A stretch of DNA of 64,000 nucleotides from Polytrichum commune (GCA_950295325.1 OX485809.1:30628001-30692000); one strand, 5' to 3'. Numbered from the stretch's first letter, positions 36,276-47,979 are shown. Program-made: numbers and translations. Notes: generated by a model not told the origin, from the letters alone.

Positions 36276-39200
36276 GGTTTTGGTGTGTGAGAGGCCAAAA
36301 AATGTTCTTCCTATGGTTGCCCATGTATTGGGCGTATCTGAATTTTAGTGTTTGGGTAATTTGTGCGTCGCTTACTTTGTCGTTTGTCCAAAAATGGTTA
36401 GAGAGTTTTTGGTTTATTTGCTCATTTGAGAGCCATTTGTCGACATATGGGAATTTATGTTTGGCTATTTGCGTCTCTCGAGATTCGTGTTCTTTTGTTA
36501 TGAATGTGTTTAGGTTGCGTATGGCTCCGTCATGCGTGGCCGTCGGGCAGCTTGCTAACCAATAAGGAGTTGAGTGTGCTATGTGTATGTGGGGTGTGGG
36601 GGATGGTTTTTCCTTGAGGTTCCCTTCATTGGCTAGTGCGTCGGCTATTTCGTTTCCGATGATGCCTGTGTGTGCTCGTACCTTATGTATGTGTACTTTG
36701 TGAGGTGTCCAATATATTTGTCGGATGATGGCCGCTATGAGTAATTTATATGGGTGGTGATGTTGTGATGTGGGGTGTTGTATATGGTTGTTGATTAGGA
36801 ATATGCTGTTAAGGCTGTCTGTAAATATATGTGTTTCTGTTTGGGTATTTTGTATGTTTTCGATGGCTATGAGTATTGCATTGAGTTCTGCTCTTAGGAT
36901 GTTTTGGTATCCGGGTAGTCTTTCTGCTATGTGGGTGTTGTTGTTGGGACTATATACTCCTGATCCTGCTGTGTTACCTTCTATTTGTCCTTCGGAATTT
37001 TTGGTGGGTGGGATAAATGATCCGTCCATGTATGTATATTTTTGTGGTTGGAATTTAAGGGGGTGGGTGTGATTAAATTCAATAGGGAGAGGTGGTGTGT
37101 TGAGGTTTGAATGCATTGGCGGGGGGATTGCTTTAGGTGCATTGTTCCATGAATTGGAGAATTTGACTTTATAGGGTTTTGTGTTGAGTTTGATGGGATG
37201 GGTGTCTATGTGTATGTTAAATGTTTTCTTTAGGACATTTTGTAGTTCTTGTGGGGGTTGTATATTCATCGATAGGTGTGCGGGGTTGGATACGCAAATT
37301 ATGGATGTGAGCGATGGTTCCACGTATTGGTAGTATTTTGGCCATTCCGGTGTAGGAGCATATTGTATGGTGTGTGGCGGTATAGTTGCAATCATGTGGA
37401 TGTCTTCATTAATATTAAGTGGTAGTGGTTGTGTTGTCCAGTCTTTGTGGTTAACTATTAGAATGGTGAGCGTATGTGTGTCTTCTTTGGCTGCCATTCT
37501 TGCCCAATGAATAGCTTCTAAGGTTGTGTTGTGGTCCGTGGGGAATGCTAGGCCTATTCCTCTCCAGCGGGAGGACTGCGCGTGTCCCATAGACCAAATA
37601 GTATGTCTCGGTTATGTGGTGAATTGTAATGTGTAAGTTGCATAGGGCATGTGAGGGGGGAAGAGTAGTATGAGTGCGTAATTTTATATGATTCTATTAG
37701 TAGTTTGGTGATGTCTGGGTGTAGGGTGTGGTGTAGGTTATTTGGTAGTATGTTTTTGGGTTTTTTCTTGGGGAGTATGGTTATATATCGTTGGATAAGC
37801 CATAGTATTTCGGTTTCAAAGTCTTGTGGTGGGGGTTTTAGAAAGTTGGCGAGGTGTGGGAGGTGGTTGTACAGAAGCGGCTCCATAGCCATTGTATTCT
37901 TTCAGTGTTTAGGGAGGTTATATAATTCCCTTTTTGATCGTAGATGTTGGATATTGTGGCTTGTATTTGGATGGTTGGTTTGTTGGTAATTATATCTTTG
38001 TCCGGGTTGCACTCTTGTGTGGATGTTGTGAGGTTGGTTATTTTGAGAGGGGGGTGTATAAATCGTTTGTCTTTTGATTGGGAGGATTTTAGGAGGTTGG
38101 CGTATTGTTGGGTGGCTTTTTGTTCTAATATTTTACGTTGGTATTGTGTGATGAGAAGTAGGTTGTGATCGAGCAATATGTTGTCGGGGTGTAGTAGGTC
38201 TTCTTCTGTGCGCCATTGTTGTGTGGATCCTTGTGTGTATTGCCATTGGCATAGATATGTTCTTCGGATAGCTTGGGCCCCCCATTTATCTTTCCTGGTA
38301 GTGGTTTTTACTTGGGTTATGGTATGTATTGCTCTCCCAAGGTTGTGTTGTGTGTGTATATTTGGGTGTTGGGTGTTGCTAGGGGGTATTGGTTGTTCTA
38401 GTGCGAGGTGGGTTCTTTGGGGTGTGGGGGGTGGTGGTGGGTTCGGAAATAATATTTTGGCTTGTTGGAGTGCCTCTTTGATGGTTCTTGGTGTGTGTCT
38501 ATATATGGTCTTGAATTCGTCGGGAGTTAGTATGGCCCTAGTGTCTTTGTTTTGAATTTGTGTTATTGTGGTGATGCCGTATGTATATAGTTTGTCTAGG
38601 TATGTTTGGGTTTTCCTTTTTGAGTCGTCCGTAAGGCTAGTATAGGTTGAATTGTTTTTCCATATTTCTTCAAGGGGGGTGTTTTTGATGGGAAATGCAC
38701 GGATTGCGGTGGTGACGTGTATTTCGTATTCTCGTTCTAGGAGAAATAATGTTCTCGCTATTGGTGATCTTGTGCATGCTTGTTGTTTTAGTTTAGGTAG
38801 GTATAGTGAACCACCGTACTTGGCCGATATATATTTGGCTAGTCCTTGGTATATATTACCTAATTGGCCGGGGTCGTTAAGGGCTTGTATAAGTTGTTGT
38901 CCAATACAATGTATGTAGTCCGGGAGAAGTGAGGTTACATTTATACCGAAGTTTTTATGTGAGAGTTATGTGAGGATATTGGCGGAGCTCTTGGGTATGT
39001 GGCATATATCTTTAGTTAGTTTGCAAATGATTTTGTCCAATTTTTTGATGTCGGGTTTAGAGAAAGGGACGGCGTAGTATGCGTACGCAATGCGAGGTTT
39101 GATGACTGTATTCAAGATTTTGATTTTTTGTTTGAGGCTTGCCGGGGAGAGGGTTAATAATTTGCTTTGTTGTTTGGTCTTTTGGAGTGTGATTTCTTTT

Positions 39201-42200
39201 TGAAGGTTCCATTTAAGTGATGGTATTAGGTGTATACCTAGGTATGTGTAGGGTTCGTTTTGTGTGAGGGTTGGGAAGTTTTGGGATTTGTAGGTGATGT
39301 TTTGTGATTGGATGAATGCTTTGAATGTATTTGGTTTGAGTTTGGATTGATTAGGGCATCCCGTTATTGCGCATTTCGAGAGATTTAGATCCATGTATGA
39401 CCATTCCGCGAATTTTTGTAATTTGTTTATTTGTGGTTGTATATGTTGTATGTTGTCGGTAATTATTGCCAAATCATCCGCGTATGCGGTTGTGGTACAT
39501 GTGGTAGATGACGTATTGAAATGGTATCCTAAGTTATCTTTTTCTAGCCATCTTAGAAGTGGTTCAATGAATATGATAAATAAGTATGGACTAAGGGTGT
39601 CCCCTTGTATCGTCCCACGGCTAATTTCTATTGGTGGTGTTGAACCGAAATGGTTTCCGGTAAAAGAGGTGGTTGAATTTTTGTATATATTACCAATGAT
39701 GTCGATTGCGTCCATAGGGTATCCTAGGTCTTCCATGAGAGCTAGTAGCCTTGCGTGGTCAATGGATCCAAAGGCATTATGGAAATCTATGTAGGTTAGG
39801 TATATGTCCTTGTTGGTAAGTCTTGCGTCTTCTAGTGTAGCAATGATCATTTGAATTTGTCTTGAGGTGTTTCTTTGCGGCCTAAATCCCTCTTGACTAA
39901 AATGTAATATTCTATGTGTTTCTCCGTAACTCGTGAGTAGTGTTGTGAGGGTGCTTGTGTAGAGTTTGTATATTGTATTGGCTAGGGCGATTGGTTGGTA
40001 GTTGGCGATGTGGGTTGGATCGTCTTTTTGTGCAATAGGATGGTTTTACTATGCTTCCAATGGGTTGGTATTTCTTTTTGTTTGTAGCATTGTTTGAAAA
40101 ATAAGAAGAATAAATCGTGCCATTGTGATGGTAAAATTTTAATTATGTCATTGGGGATGTTATCCGGTCCGGGGGTTTTTTCACGTGTTAGTCTCCGAAT
40201 ACATGTGTCGTATGTTTCTCGAGTGAAGTGGTTGTATATTTGTGTGTTTGGGGGGCCTCGTTTTTCTAATATGATGCCATTGTGTGTATGCCATGGATAT
40301 TTGCGTACTGCGCATAGGCATGTAACTGGGTGATCCGTGGGGTCTTCGCATAGGGGTGCTTGTCTTTGGAATGATAGTTGTTGTATATGGTGTATCTCTT
40401 TGGCTATGTCATTGGGGTTTGTAAGAATGTGACCTTGTTGGATTTTTAGGCAGTCGAGGGAGTTAGCAGTTGTGGGGTGGAATATCTTTTTGTGTATTGT
40501 TTTGGGTTTTATGTTTAATAGTGCTCTGTATTTTGTAATGGCAGTTTTGCAATTTATTGCAGTTTGTTTGGCGGTGATTTTGTGGGCTTCATCTTTAGCT
40601 TTTTTACCTATGTTGGCTATTTCTTCAATCCATATTGTGAGGTCCTTGGGGTTTGTGGGGAGAGGTGGTATATTGATGTTTTTTATGAGTTGTAGGGCTT
40701 TGATGTTCGGGTGGGTGTGAAGGTGTGCGTGGGGGTTCTGACATGCGGCGTGGATGGCTTTGCGGGCTCCGTGGTATATTTTTAGTTGATGTTTCCATAG
40801 TTTTTGTTGTGTCCTAGGGAGGAATCCACCTTGGGTTTTTACTCTATTGGGTAGTGGGGGTTTGGGGTGTGTCATACATATTTGCTCAATGCATGTACTA
40901 AGGGAATTAATGATTTCTTGAAATGTGTTTTGTGCGTTTTCCCATTGTGTGTGGGTGAGTTGTTCTTGTTGTAGTGTGGTTGTTAGTGTGGCTATTGTTA
41001 GGCTTTGTGTTTCCATGAAGATTGTTTGGAGTTTTTGTAAGTTGGTGGGGTGGATGGGGTATGTGATTCGGGGATTGCTTGTGTGGGGGTGTGATTCTTT
41101 GATGACAATGCTATTTGGGTGGAGGTTTAGTTGGACCGGGTAGTGGTCGGAATTTTGGTTAAGTTTGTCTAGTGTGTAGCAGGTTAGGTGGTTATGGTTG
41201 GGAAGGTTGGAGTAAAAGCCATCTATGTGGCTTGTTGAAGTGTAGTTTAATCCGCCTTGTCTTGTGTGGTTGTGTTGGTTGTTGATTGTGATAAGGCCTA
41301 TGTTATTTGTGAAGTGGGCCCATTCGAGGTCATTTTGGTTAGGGGGGAGGTGTGTCCCGTTGGATGTTCTTCCTTTAAGTAGTATGTCCCGGTTAAAGTC
41401 TCCGGCTAGGATAATTTGATGGTTAGGGTGTTGTGTGATTAGGAGTTGGATTTGGTTTTGTATCTCACTTATGAGGTGTGTGTCTTGAGGGTGGGTGGGC
41501 ATATACATATTTATGATAGTTATTGGTGTGAGTGGTTTGTTATTAATTACTATGATTTGGAGGTATGGTGATATGGGGCTAGGGGTGGGTATTTTGGTAA
41601 TATTTTCGTTTGTGTAGATGTGTTTGGGTATCATGGCCAATATGCCGCCTCGGGCTTGGGTAGGTCCTGAGTATCTATTTTGTGTTTGTGTTTCATTGTT
41701 GGAGTTGTTATAAATGATTTTATAGTTTTGAAATTTGCGGTCGATGTATGTTGTGGATTTAAGTTTGTGTAGTTTAGTTTCTTGTATGAGTATTATGTGT
41801 GGATCTGTATGTAATGTTCGTGTGAGTTCTTGTATGCCGGGTAGGCTAGAGCTGATGCATCCGGTATTCCAAGTGATGATTCTTAGGGTAGTGGCTTGGG
41901 GGTTGGCTTCACTAGTGGTATTAGTTTGTATATGGTTAGTGGTGTTAGGGTTTGTATTGGGGGTGTATCCCCTTACTTGTTGTGTACATTTGATTAGTTC
42001 TTGGGTTACTTTTTGAGGGAGGTTAGGTAGTTCTGTTTGTAGATTGGTTATGGTTAGTATTTCTCCTTTGGTTATTTTCTCATTAATGTGTGTATATGCT
42101 TGTGTTATGGTGGTTGGTGTTATGTTATGAGAGGGTTGAGTGGTGATTGGGTATTTTCTTAGGTATGTTCTAGGTGGGAGTTGTTGAAGTCTTTGTAGGA

Positions 42201-42504
42201 TGGTAAGGCAATTTTGATCTATGTTTTCGGCCATTAATTGGTTACATGTTTGTGGGATTGGGCTATATGTTATGATGAATGCGTAGATTTGGAAGTGGAT
42301 GGGGAATGTTGCATGTGCCAAACTTTGGTTGCGTAGGTGGGGTAAATCTTGATTTTGGATGCTATATGTTTGGGGAGATAGGTAGGGTTTAAATAGTTCT
42401 GCTATGTGGGTATATTGATGTTTAAGGGTTATTGTGTTTGGTATGAAATATTTTTTTTGGCGTTGTGTGTATTCGCGAGGAAGGTTGTCAAGGATGTGTG
42501 CGAG

Positions 42505-42531
42505 TGGGCCTGGATTGGGTTTTACATCTCC
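42505..42531 (-). other. 2A-like ribosome-skipping motif (GDVKPNPGP) in LINE ORF2
   Basis: Residues 424-432 of ORF2, preceded by NNSTLIILS, read GDVKPNPGP. The 2A consensus is D(V/I)ExNPGP; here E is K and x is P. 2A-like peptides are known near the N-terminus of ORFs in several non-LTR elements (for example L1Tc and CR1/L2-type elements). If active it would release the hydrophobic N-terminus from the endonuclease-RT part. Activity with Lys in place of Glu is uncertain. Confidence 0.6.
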
Positions 42532-43792
42532 ACTTAGGATGATGAGTGTGGAGTTATTCCAACTGTAATAGTGTATGTTTATTGTTTTTGGGGTTTTAAG
42601 GTGTAAGTGTGTAATGTGTTGTATGTGGCCTATGAGGCTTGTGGTGATTATGGGTAGCATTGGTGTGTTTATTTTGTGTTGGGCTTGGTATTTTGGGGGG
42701 TCGTGTGTGTTATGGTTATGTGTGTGGTCTTGGTGTGTGGAAGTGATGGTGGATTTGTGATTGTATGTTTGGGTAGAGCGGTGGTATGATGTGGGTATGG
42801 GGGATTTGTACGAGGTTAAGGTGTGTGTGTGTGTATATGTTATTATTATGGTTAGGACTACTAGTGTGGTGTAGGTGTGGTATATTTTGGTTTGAGTAGG
42901 TGCGTGTGATTGTGGGTACTTATTGGATGTTAGCTTGTTTTGTTTAGGGGGTGGGAGTGTTTTGTTATGTAGTAGGAAAACAATATATCCTATAAGGGGG
43001 AGGAACAATTTGTGGTTTCCTAGGGGGCATCTATTCATTAGGTATGTGAGGCGAGGTATTGTTAGTTTCTTTAGGTGGTCTTGTGATTGGTGGGTTGGGG
43101 TGTGGATGGGGTTTAGCATGTTGGTTGGGGGGATTGATGGGGATGTGTTGTAGTGGGTAGTGTATGCATTGTGGATGTGCTTGTATGTGGGATATGTGTG
43201 CGAGGTGCTTCTTTTGTGACTAGTTGTATGTGTGGTGTATGTGTATGATTGTTGTGCGATGTGGGGGTTGGTATAGTAGTGTGGTGTTTGGTGTGTTGAG
43301 GTAGGGTGGGGGATTATATGTGTATGGTTTTGTGTGTGTTTTATGTATGGTATTGTGTTGGGTGGGAATTTGTGTTGTGAGGGATCCATGTGGGTGTGGG
43401 GGTGGGGGGCATATGGGGGGTGATAGATATGGTTTGTTTGGTTGGTGGTAGGGAGATAGGCTAGCCATATTAGGATTATGATGCTAGTTGGTTTTTGTCC
43501 TCTTAGTGAGGGGTATAGTTTCGGGTGGGGGTGTGAGGTCTTCCTTTGGTGGGGTTTTTCTAGGAGGTTATAGTGGTAAGGTAGATGGTTTTTAGTGTAT
43601 GTGGGTGGGTTGGTTGTGTGTGGTGATTGTGGTAGTTTGTTATATTTATTGTTAATAGTGTAGTGTAAGAGGGTGTATACAATATTTATGAGCCTTTGTG
43701 CTAGTGTGAATGTCTTGAATGCTTTATTGGGAAAAGAGAAGAAAATAAAACATATAGCATAAATGAAACATTTATGGTATGCTATGTGGGTA

Positions 43793-46700
43793 CTATCCAT
43801 TAAATGTGTGTGATCCTTGATGATACATTTGTGGGTTGCCGTTGAAGCCCGGTGGCGCTTGAAGTGGTAGTGGTGAGGCGGTCGTGTGCGGGCCGTGTGG
43901 TATTGGTGGTGGGGCATTTCTAAGGAGCATGTCCGGGGCGACGGTGGAGAATCCGTTGATGATGCCTTGCATTCGAATGTTGGATTGTTGGAATTCAAGA
44001 GCTATTGTTCCAAGGAGTGCGTGCAAGTTGTTGGAGTGATTGGTGAGGGTTGTTGTGGTTGCGTCGTGTCGTCGGTCCGTATGGTGGTTGATGGAGGTAG
44101 TGAGTGTTCCAAACTTCTCATCGAGTTTCTCCTCAAGTTCCTTTATGGAAGTTGTTAGGTACTTCTCGGTGAGAAGTGGGTTCGTGTTTGTGGCATTACC
44201 CATTGCTTGAATTTTGTCGGCGATGGCTTCGCGTGCGGGAGCTTGGGCAAGTCGGATGGCCGTCTTGTTTGGGTCCGATCCGTCGATGCTTCCTCGATGT
44301 GGGATGAAGTCGATGCGACGCCCTAGGATGATGGTAGACTTGTGGATCCACTCGGTGTAGACCGCGGTGTTTAAGCATTGTATGTGGCACCACCCCGCGT
44401 GCTTGTTGGTGATGTCTTGATTGTTGTGCCCAAAACTAAAGCCCATGATGTTGTCTTCTCAAAAGATTTGTTTGAGGGCTTTGGTGATGGCGGCTTGTGG
44501 CTCCCGTTGTGGTAAGTTGTTAGCTACTAGAGTAGTGCTAATTCGGAGTTCCGAGGGGTTAGCACCGGTCCGGTCGCGGGTGATGCTTACTTGCAACCTC
44601 TCGTTGTTGTAATGAAGACCTTCCTTGAGGACCACATCTCTAGCCTCCTCCGTTGTAAGGGTAAGAAACGCGAAATTCTTATCGAATTCCGGTTTTGTGA
44701 GACCCATGAACTCGTGTTGGTGTCCATTATAGTAACTATTTTGCACTAGACACTCAAAGATGGTGGAAGCATTTTCATGACGGAGGGTTTCACCCTTGAG
44801 GTGCAACCGGAGATTGCGGGCTTTAGTAGCTAATTCGTAACCTTTTTCTATTTTTGCCTATCACTTTCTCTCCATCTTCCATTTGCATGACAAATGCTCT
44901 ATTACCCTTAAGGAGTGACAAACCATCTAGTTGTGGGTTCTTTAGGTGTACCTTTATGAACCCCGCCCAATTCTTGGTGACCGCGTTGATGCCGATGTCA
45001 ATTGGGTTGGAGTAGGTGGTGCCAAGTGGTATGTCCATTTGGCGAAGCCTCTCCACACAAGCTCCTCTTGCTTCTTGCCTAGTGACGCCTTTGAATCCGT
45101 GATCGTATCGAATTGCGATGTGGAAGCCTTCGGAGAGGCCGGTGATGGGGTCGGTTCTCTCTTGCCTCGGGATTTGGGTAAAGTGGAGGTGATTGCCGGG
45201 AACCGCGTCCGGCCTCTCATTTGGGTATAGAGTTTGTGGTACCCTTGGAAATGCCCTATGAAGTGTCTTGAAGTCGATGACTTCCCTTGTAGGAGTCCCA
45301 AGTTGTGCAAATTCTTCGTTGGTGCGGTGTTCACGGATGATTTCTTTACCTTCCTTCATGGCCATGTCCTCATGTATGGAGAAACCGAGCCACATGTGTG
45401 CAACGATGTCGATGCTTGGAATGTCTTCCTTGGACTTCGTGCACGGAGTTGAGTTGGTGTTGGTGTGGGTAGCTTGCCTTCCCGCCTCGCTCCTCCTTCT
45501 CTTGGCACTTTGGGTGTCTATGGCGAGCTCCTTCCTAGTGGGAGGTGTAAGTGTGTTATCCGCTAAATTGATAGCATCTAGTTGAGAGATAGACATGACG
45601 GCTTGGTGGGGTGCGGCTCGGGAGTCATCATGCGAAGTGGAGAAGTGAAGTGAGCTACCGCCGTGCTCGGGGGACACATCCACAAGTTGCATGTCTATGT
45701 CTAAATCATGAGAAGGTGTGGCTTGTACCCTTAGTGGTGCTAGTTGGTTGGCTAGTGGAGCAGCTGGGTCATCCTCCTCATCACTATATGTTTGGATTAG
45801 GGCCCTTCGTCTCCCAATGCTTCTTCTGTTGGTCTCTGTTCGGGCTCTGCTGCTGATTGAACTGGTTCGAAGTTGGGCCCGTGTGGCAGGTCCGGGGCCT
45901 TGCTGGTTGGGACGGTCTCTGCCTCCGTCCCTCCGCTGGCCCGTTTTCCCGGTGCCCTGGGAGGCTCCTGTCGCCATGTCCGCCTTCGGTGTCGACTTCG
46001 GGGTCGGCTTCTCGCTCCTGGCTGGGCCCCTGGTTCTGTAGCCGTCTTCGATCTGCTCCATACGTCCCTCGACTACCTGCCATGGAGCTGCGGCTTCGAA
46101 TTCTGCAGTGGAGGCGTTGTGTGGGCGATCCTGTTGGTCCTGTGTCGCATGTCTGGTTCTATCCTGGTCAGTGGGGAAGGAGGTAGTGTGGGCGGCCATT
46201 GGAGGGTGTTGTGAGAGGGAGGAGGTGTGAGTGTGGAGAGGTGAGTTGTGGGTGTTGAGAGATGGAGTTTGGGGTGGTATTTGAAGGTATTGTGTTGGGT
46301 AGAGGGTGAGGTTTAGGGGGGAGGTGATTGCCTGTTTGTTGTTGCTATTGTTGTGTATTTTTGTGAAGTGGTGTAGAGGGAGGGGGCTAAGTTGGGGGTC
46401 TGCTTTGTCTGAGTGGGGATCGTGGCTGGATCGTGCTTGGAGAGTGTTCTGGCGCTTGTATTTTTGGGGGAGGTGATCCTGGATTGGGTGCCGTTCGGGA
46501 GCTGGTGGGTGCAAGTGGGGGTCAGGGGGTCGGCGTGCATTGGGGCTGGGGTTGGGATTGTCTGTTTTTGGGGTAAGTGAGTGTGGGTTGCTTGTGGGGG
46601 TGTGTTGGATCTGGGTGTGTGGGAGGGGAAGCTTGAGGGCAGTATGATGTGTTCGGCGGCTTGTCTGTGTGGTGGGTGGGGGATGTACGTGGTCGTAGGG

Positions 46701-47609
46701 TGCTGGTATGGAGGGAGCGAGCGGGCAATCGCGTGTGGAGTGCGGGATCGGCATCTTCTTTTCGGAGGTAAGCTTATAATTGTTGTGGAGTGGGATTTTT
46801 GGGTTGTGTTGGAGTATGTAGTTGATTGCTGGTAGGTGCAAGTTTTTATACTTACTGTTGTGTGGTGGTGCTGTGTGGGTGGCATTGGCGCGGGCGAGCT
46901 CTCGGCTTGTGGGAGCGGATCGGTGTGGGGATTTACATTGTGGAGTAGAGATGTAGAGCAATGCTGGAGTGAGAGGTGTGGTATTGGTGGGTTGTGGTTT
47001 GTTGTGGTTTGTTGAAGTGGGTGTGGAGAGAGAAGAGCTTGGTGGGTAGACTTCGGGTGGTAACTTGGGTGGGATGTAGCTTTGTGAGTGGAGAGTGTGG
47101 AGGGGGATTGAGAGGGCAGTGAGGTGTGCAAATGTGCACATTGTAATGGTGCTGATAAGCACCCATTGAATAAACAGGGAGGAAACCCTAATGTTGATAG
47201 TTTGCGGTGGCTTCCTTCTTCTACCTTCCTTGCTTGGATCTGGTTGCGGCTTCTTGTCTTGTGTAGGTTCTTCATCGGGCCCTTCTTCTTGATGTAAATA
47301 TGTTGTAGTGATTTGGTGTCGAGCAGTGCAGCATCGGGTGTCTGTTGGAGGGTGTTTGTTTTGCTCATTTCGGCATGCAGGTGTTCGGTTAGATCTCAGT
47401 ATCTGCGATGTGTTGTTCACTCGGGGGTCTCTGTGGTCTCCGTGATGCTGCCTTCGGCAGTCTACGAACGATTTACTGCTTGGGTTGCTGTCTGTCTGCA
47501 ATGTGTTGGTCAATCGGGGGTCGTTGTGGCCTCCGTGTTGCTGCCTTCGGCAGTCTGCTAGCGATCTGTTGTTTGTGTCTACCACTGTGTCTGAGCTTGG
47601 TCCGCCCAT
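43793..47609 (-). pseudogene. LINE ORF1 protein, probably nucleic-acid binding, broken
   Basis: Starts at the first ATG, 44 nt from the element's 5' end. The N-terminus has two ~31-residue repeats centred on DCRRQ(Q/H)HG(G/D)H(N/R)DPR, then a hydrophobic stretch (SLFIQWVLISTITMCTF), then a long Pro/His/Thr-rich region. The C-terminal third has RRM-like segments (KNFAFLTLTTEEARDVV; LVANNLPQREPQAAITKALK then HAGWCHIQCLNT). A coiled-coil-like stretch follows (LTTSIKELEEKLDEKFGTL). The open frame stops at 44823, but one extra base in an A run near 44840 restores continuity to 44462, where an in-frame TGA (44459-44461) interrupts. The frame then runs to TAG at 43793-43795. Without the extra base it would be 1271 residues. 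ORF1 proteins of LINEs coat the RNA; the RRM call is by pattern. Confidence 0.65.
47400..47590 (-). repeat. two ~94-bp tandem repeats at the 5' end of LINE ORF1
   Basis: GTGTTG.TCA.TCGGGGGTC and CTGCCTTCGGCAGTCT recur at about 47408/47502 and 47448/47542. They encode the two DCRRQ..DPR peptide repeats of ORF1. Confidence 0.6.
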
Positions 47610-47653
47610 CGCGGAGCCCCGCTAATGGCACCTCGATCGGAACTCCTAATCAC

Positions 47654-47664
47654 TGCACGATGGA
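47654..47664. repeat. LINE target-site duplication (5' side)
   Basis: TGCACGATGGA, an 11/11 match with 35438-35448. Confidence 0.85.
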
Positions 47665-47979
47665 TGTAAAGTCTACATGGATTCTTACATGGCATTGAAT
47701 GGATCATGTTTCATGATCACTTGGACTATTTTCAAAAACCACCTCCAGGAGGCAGGTCTAACACAAAACCGGGAGACTATGGCATTCCAAACGCTCACAA
47801 CCGTTGGTTTATTCTATTTTATCATGTGTGAGGACCCACAAATAAAATTGGACTACATCTTCAAATTTTAATAACTACCTTACATTCAAAAGAGAACACA
47901 ATTGGGAGGACCTATGTATTCAGTTAAAAAATCAACAAACATGCACTTATGACAATCATAACTATTTCATGGGAGGTCT

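Larger units (their letters stand above)
35608..43800 (-). pseudogene. LINE ORF2 polyprotein: hydrophobic N-terminus, 2A-like, APE, RT, RNase H, restriction-like endonuclease
   Basis: Start chosen at 43800, where ATGGATAG overlaps the ORF1 stop; an upstream in-frame ATG at 43998 would lie inside ORF1. About 2730 codons. Domains in order: Thr/His/Pro-rich N-terminus with hydrophobic stretches; GDVKPNPGP (residues 424-432); APE endonuclease (TWN 41866-41874, QETKL, GDFNRD, HIDG, SDHYPV 41134-41151); RT (TPGPDN, FHNAFGSIDH, GTIQGDTLSP, YADD 39473-39484); RNase H (YMDGS, LRAELNAI, FTDSLNS, NEIADALANEG; 36621-37045); then CCHC (about 36213-36270), RHN, RPD (about 35995) and K..KY. Lesions: single-base frameshifts near 40030, 37870 and 37590, all in the same direction, and an in-frame TAA at 38966-38968. 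RT and RNase H make and finish the cDNA; the endonucleases nick target DNA. Confidence 0.85.
35449..47653 (-). mobile_element. full-length ~12.2-kb non-LTR retrotransposon with APE, RT, RNase H and a restriction-like endonuclease (Dualen/RandI-like)
   Basis: On the minus strand it runs from 47653 (5' end) to a TTTTC-repeat tail at 35449. It is flanked by identical 11-bp duplications, so it is complete. The 5' leader is about 44 nt. ORF1 (47609-43793) and ORF2 (43800-35608) overlap at the stop/start. The 3' untranslated part (35449-35607) holds two hairpins. The coding strand is A/C-rich and G-poor throughout, so the plus strand is strikingly G/T-rich. Two endonuclease types in one element are known from the Dualen/RandI group of green algae. 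Assignment here is from motif order only. Visible lesions: one frameshift and one stop in ORF1, three frameshifts and one stop in ORF2. Confidence 0.85.

Noticed and set aside
35621-36565. Long plus-strand frames (and others through 47 kb) opposite the LINE ORFs
   Set aside because: They are antisense shadows produced by the G-poor coding strand; Trp/Cys/Val-rich and without motifs.
42505-42531. Reading the 2A-like motif as evidence of a virus insertion
   Set aside because: The surrounding frame is a LINE ORF2 with APE and RT, and target duplications bound the whole element.
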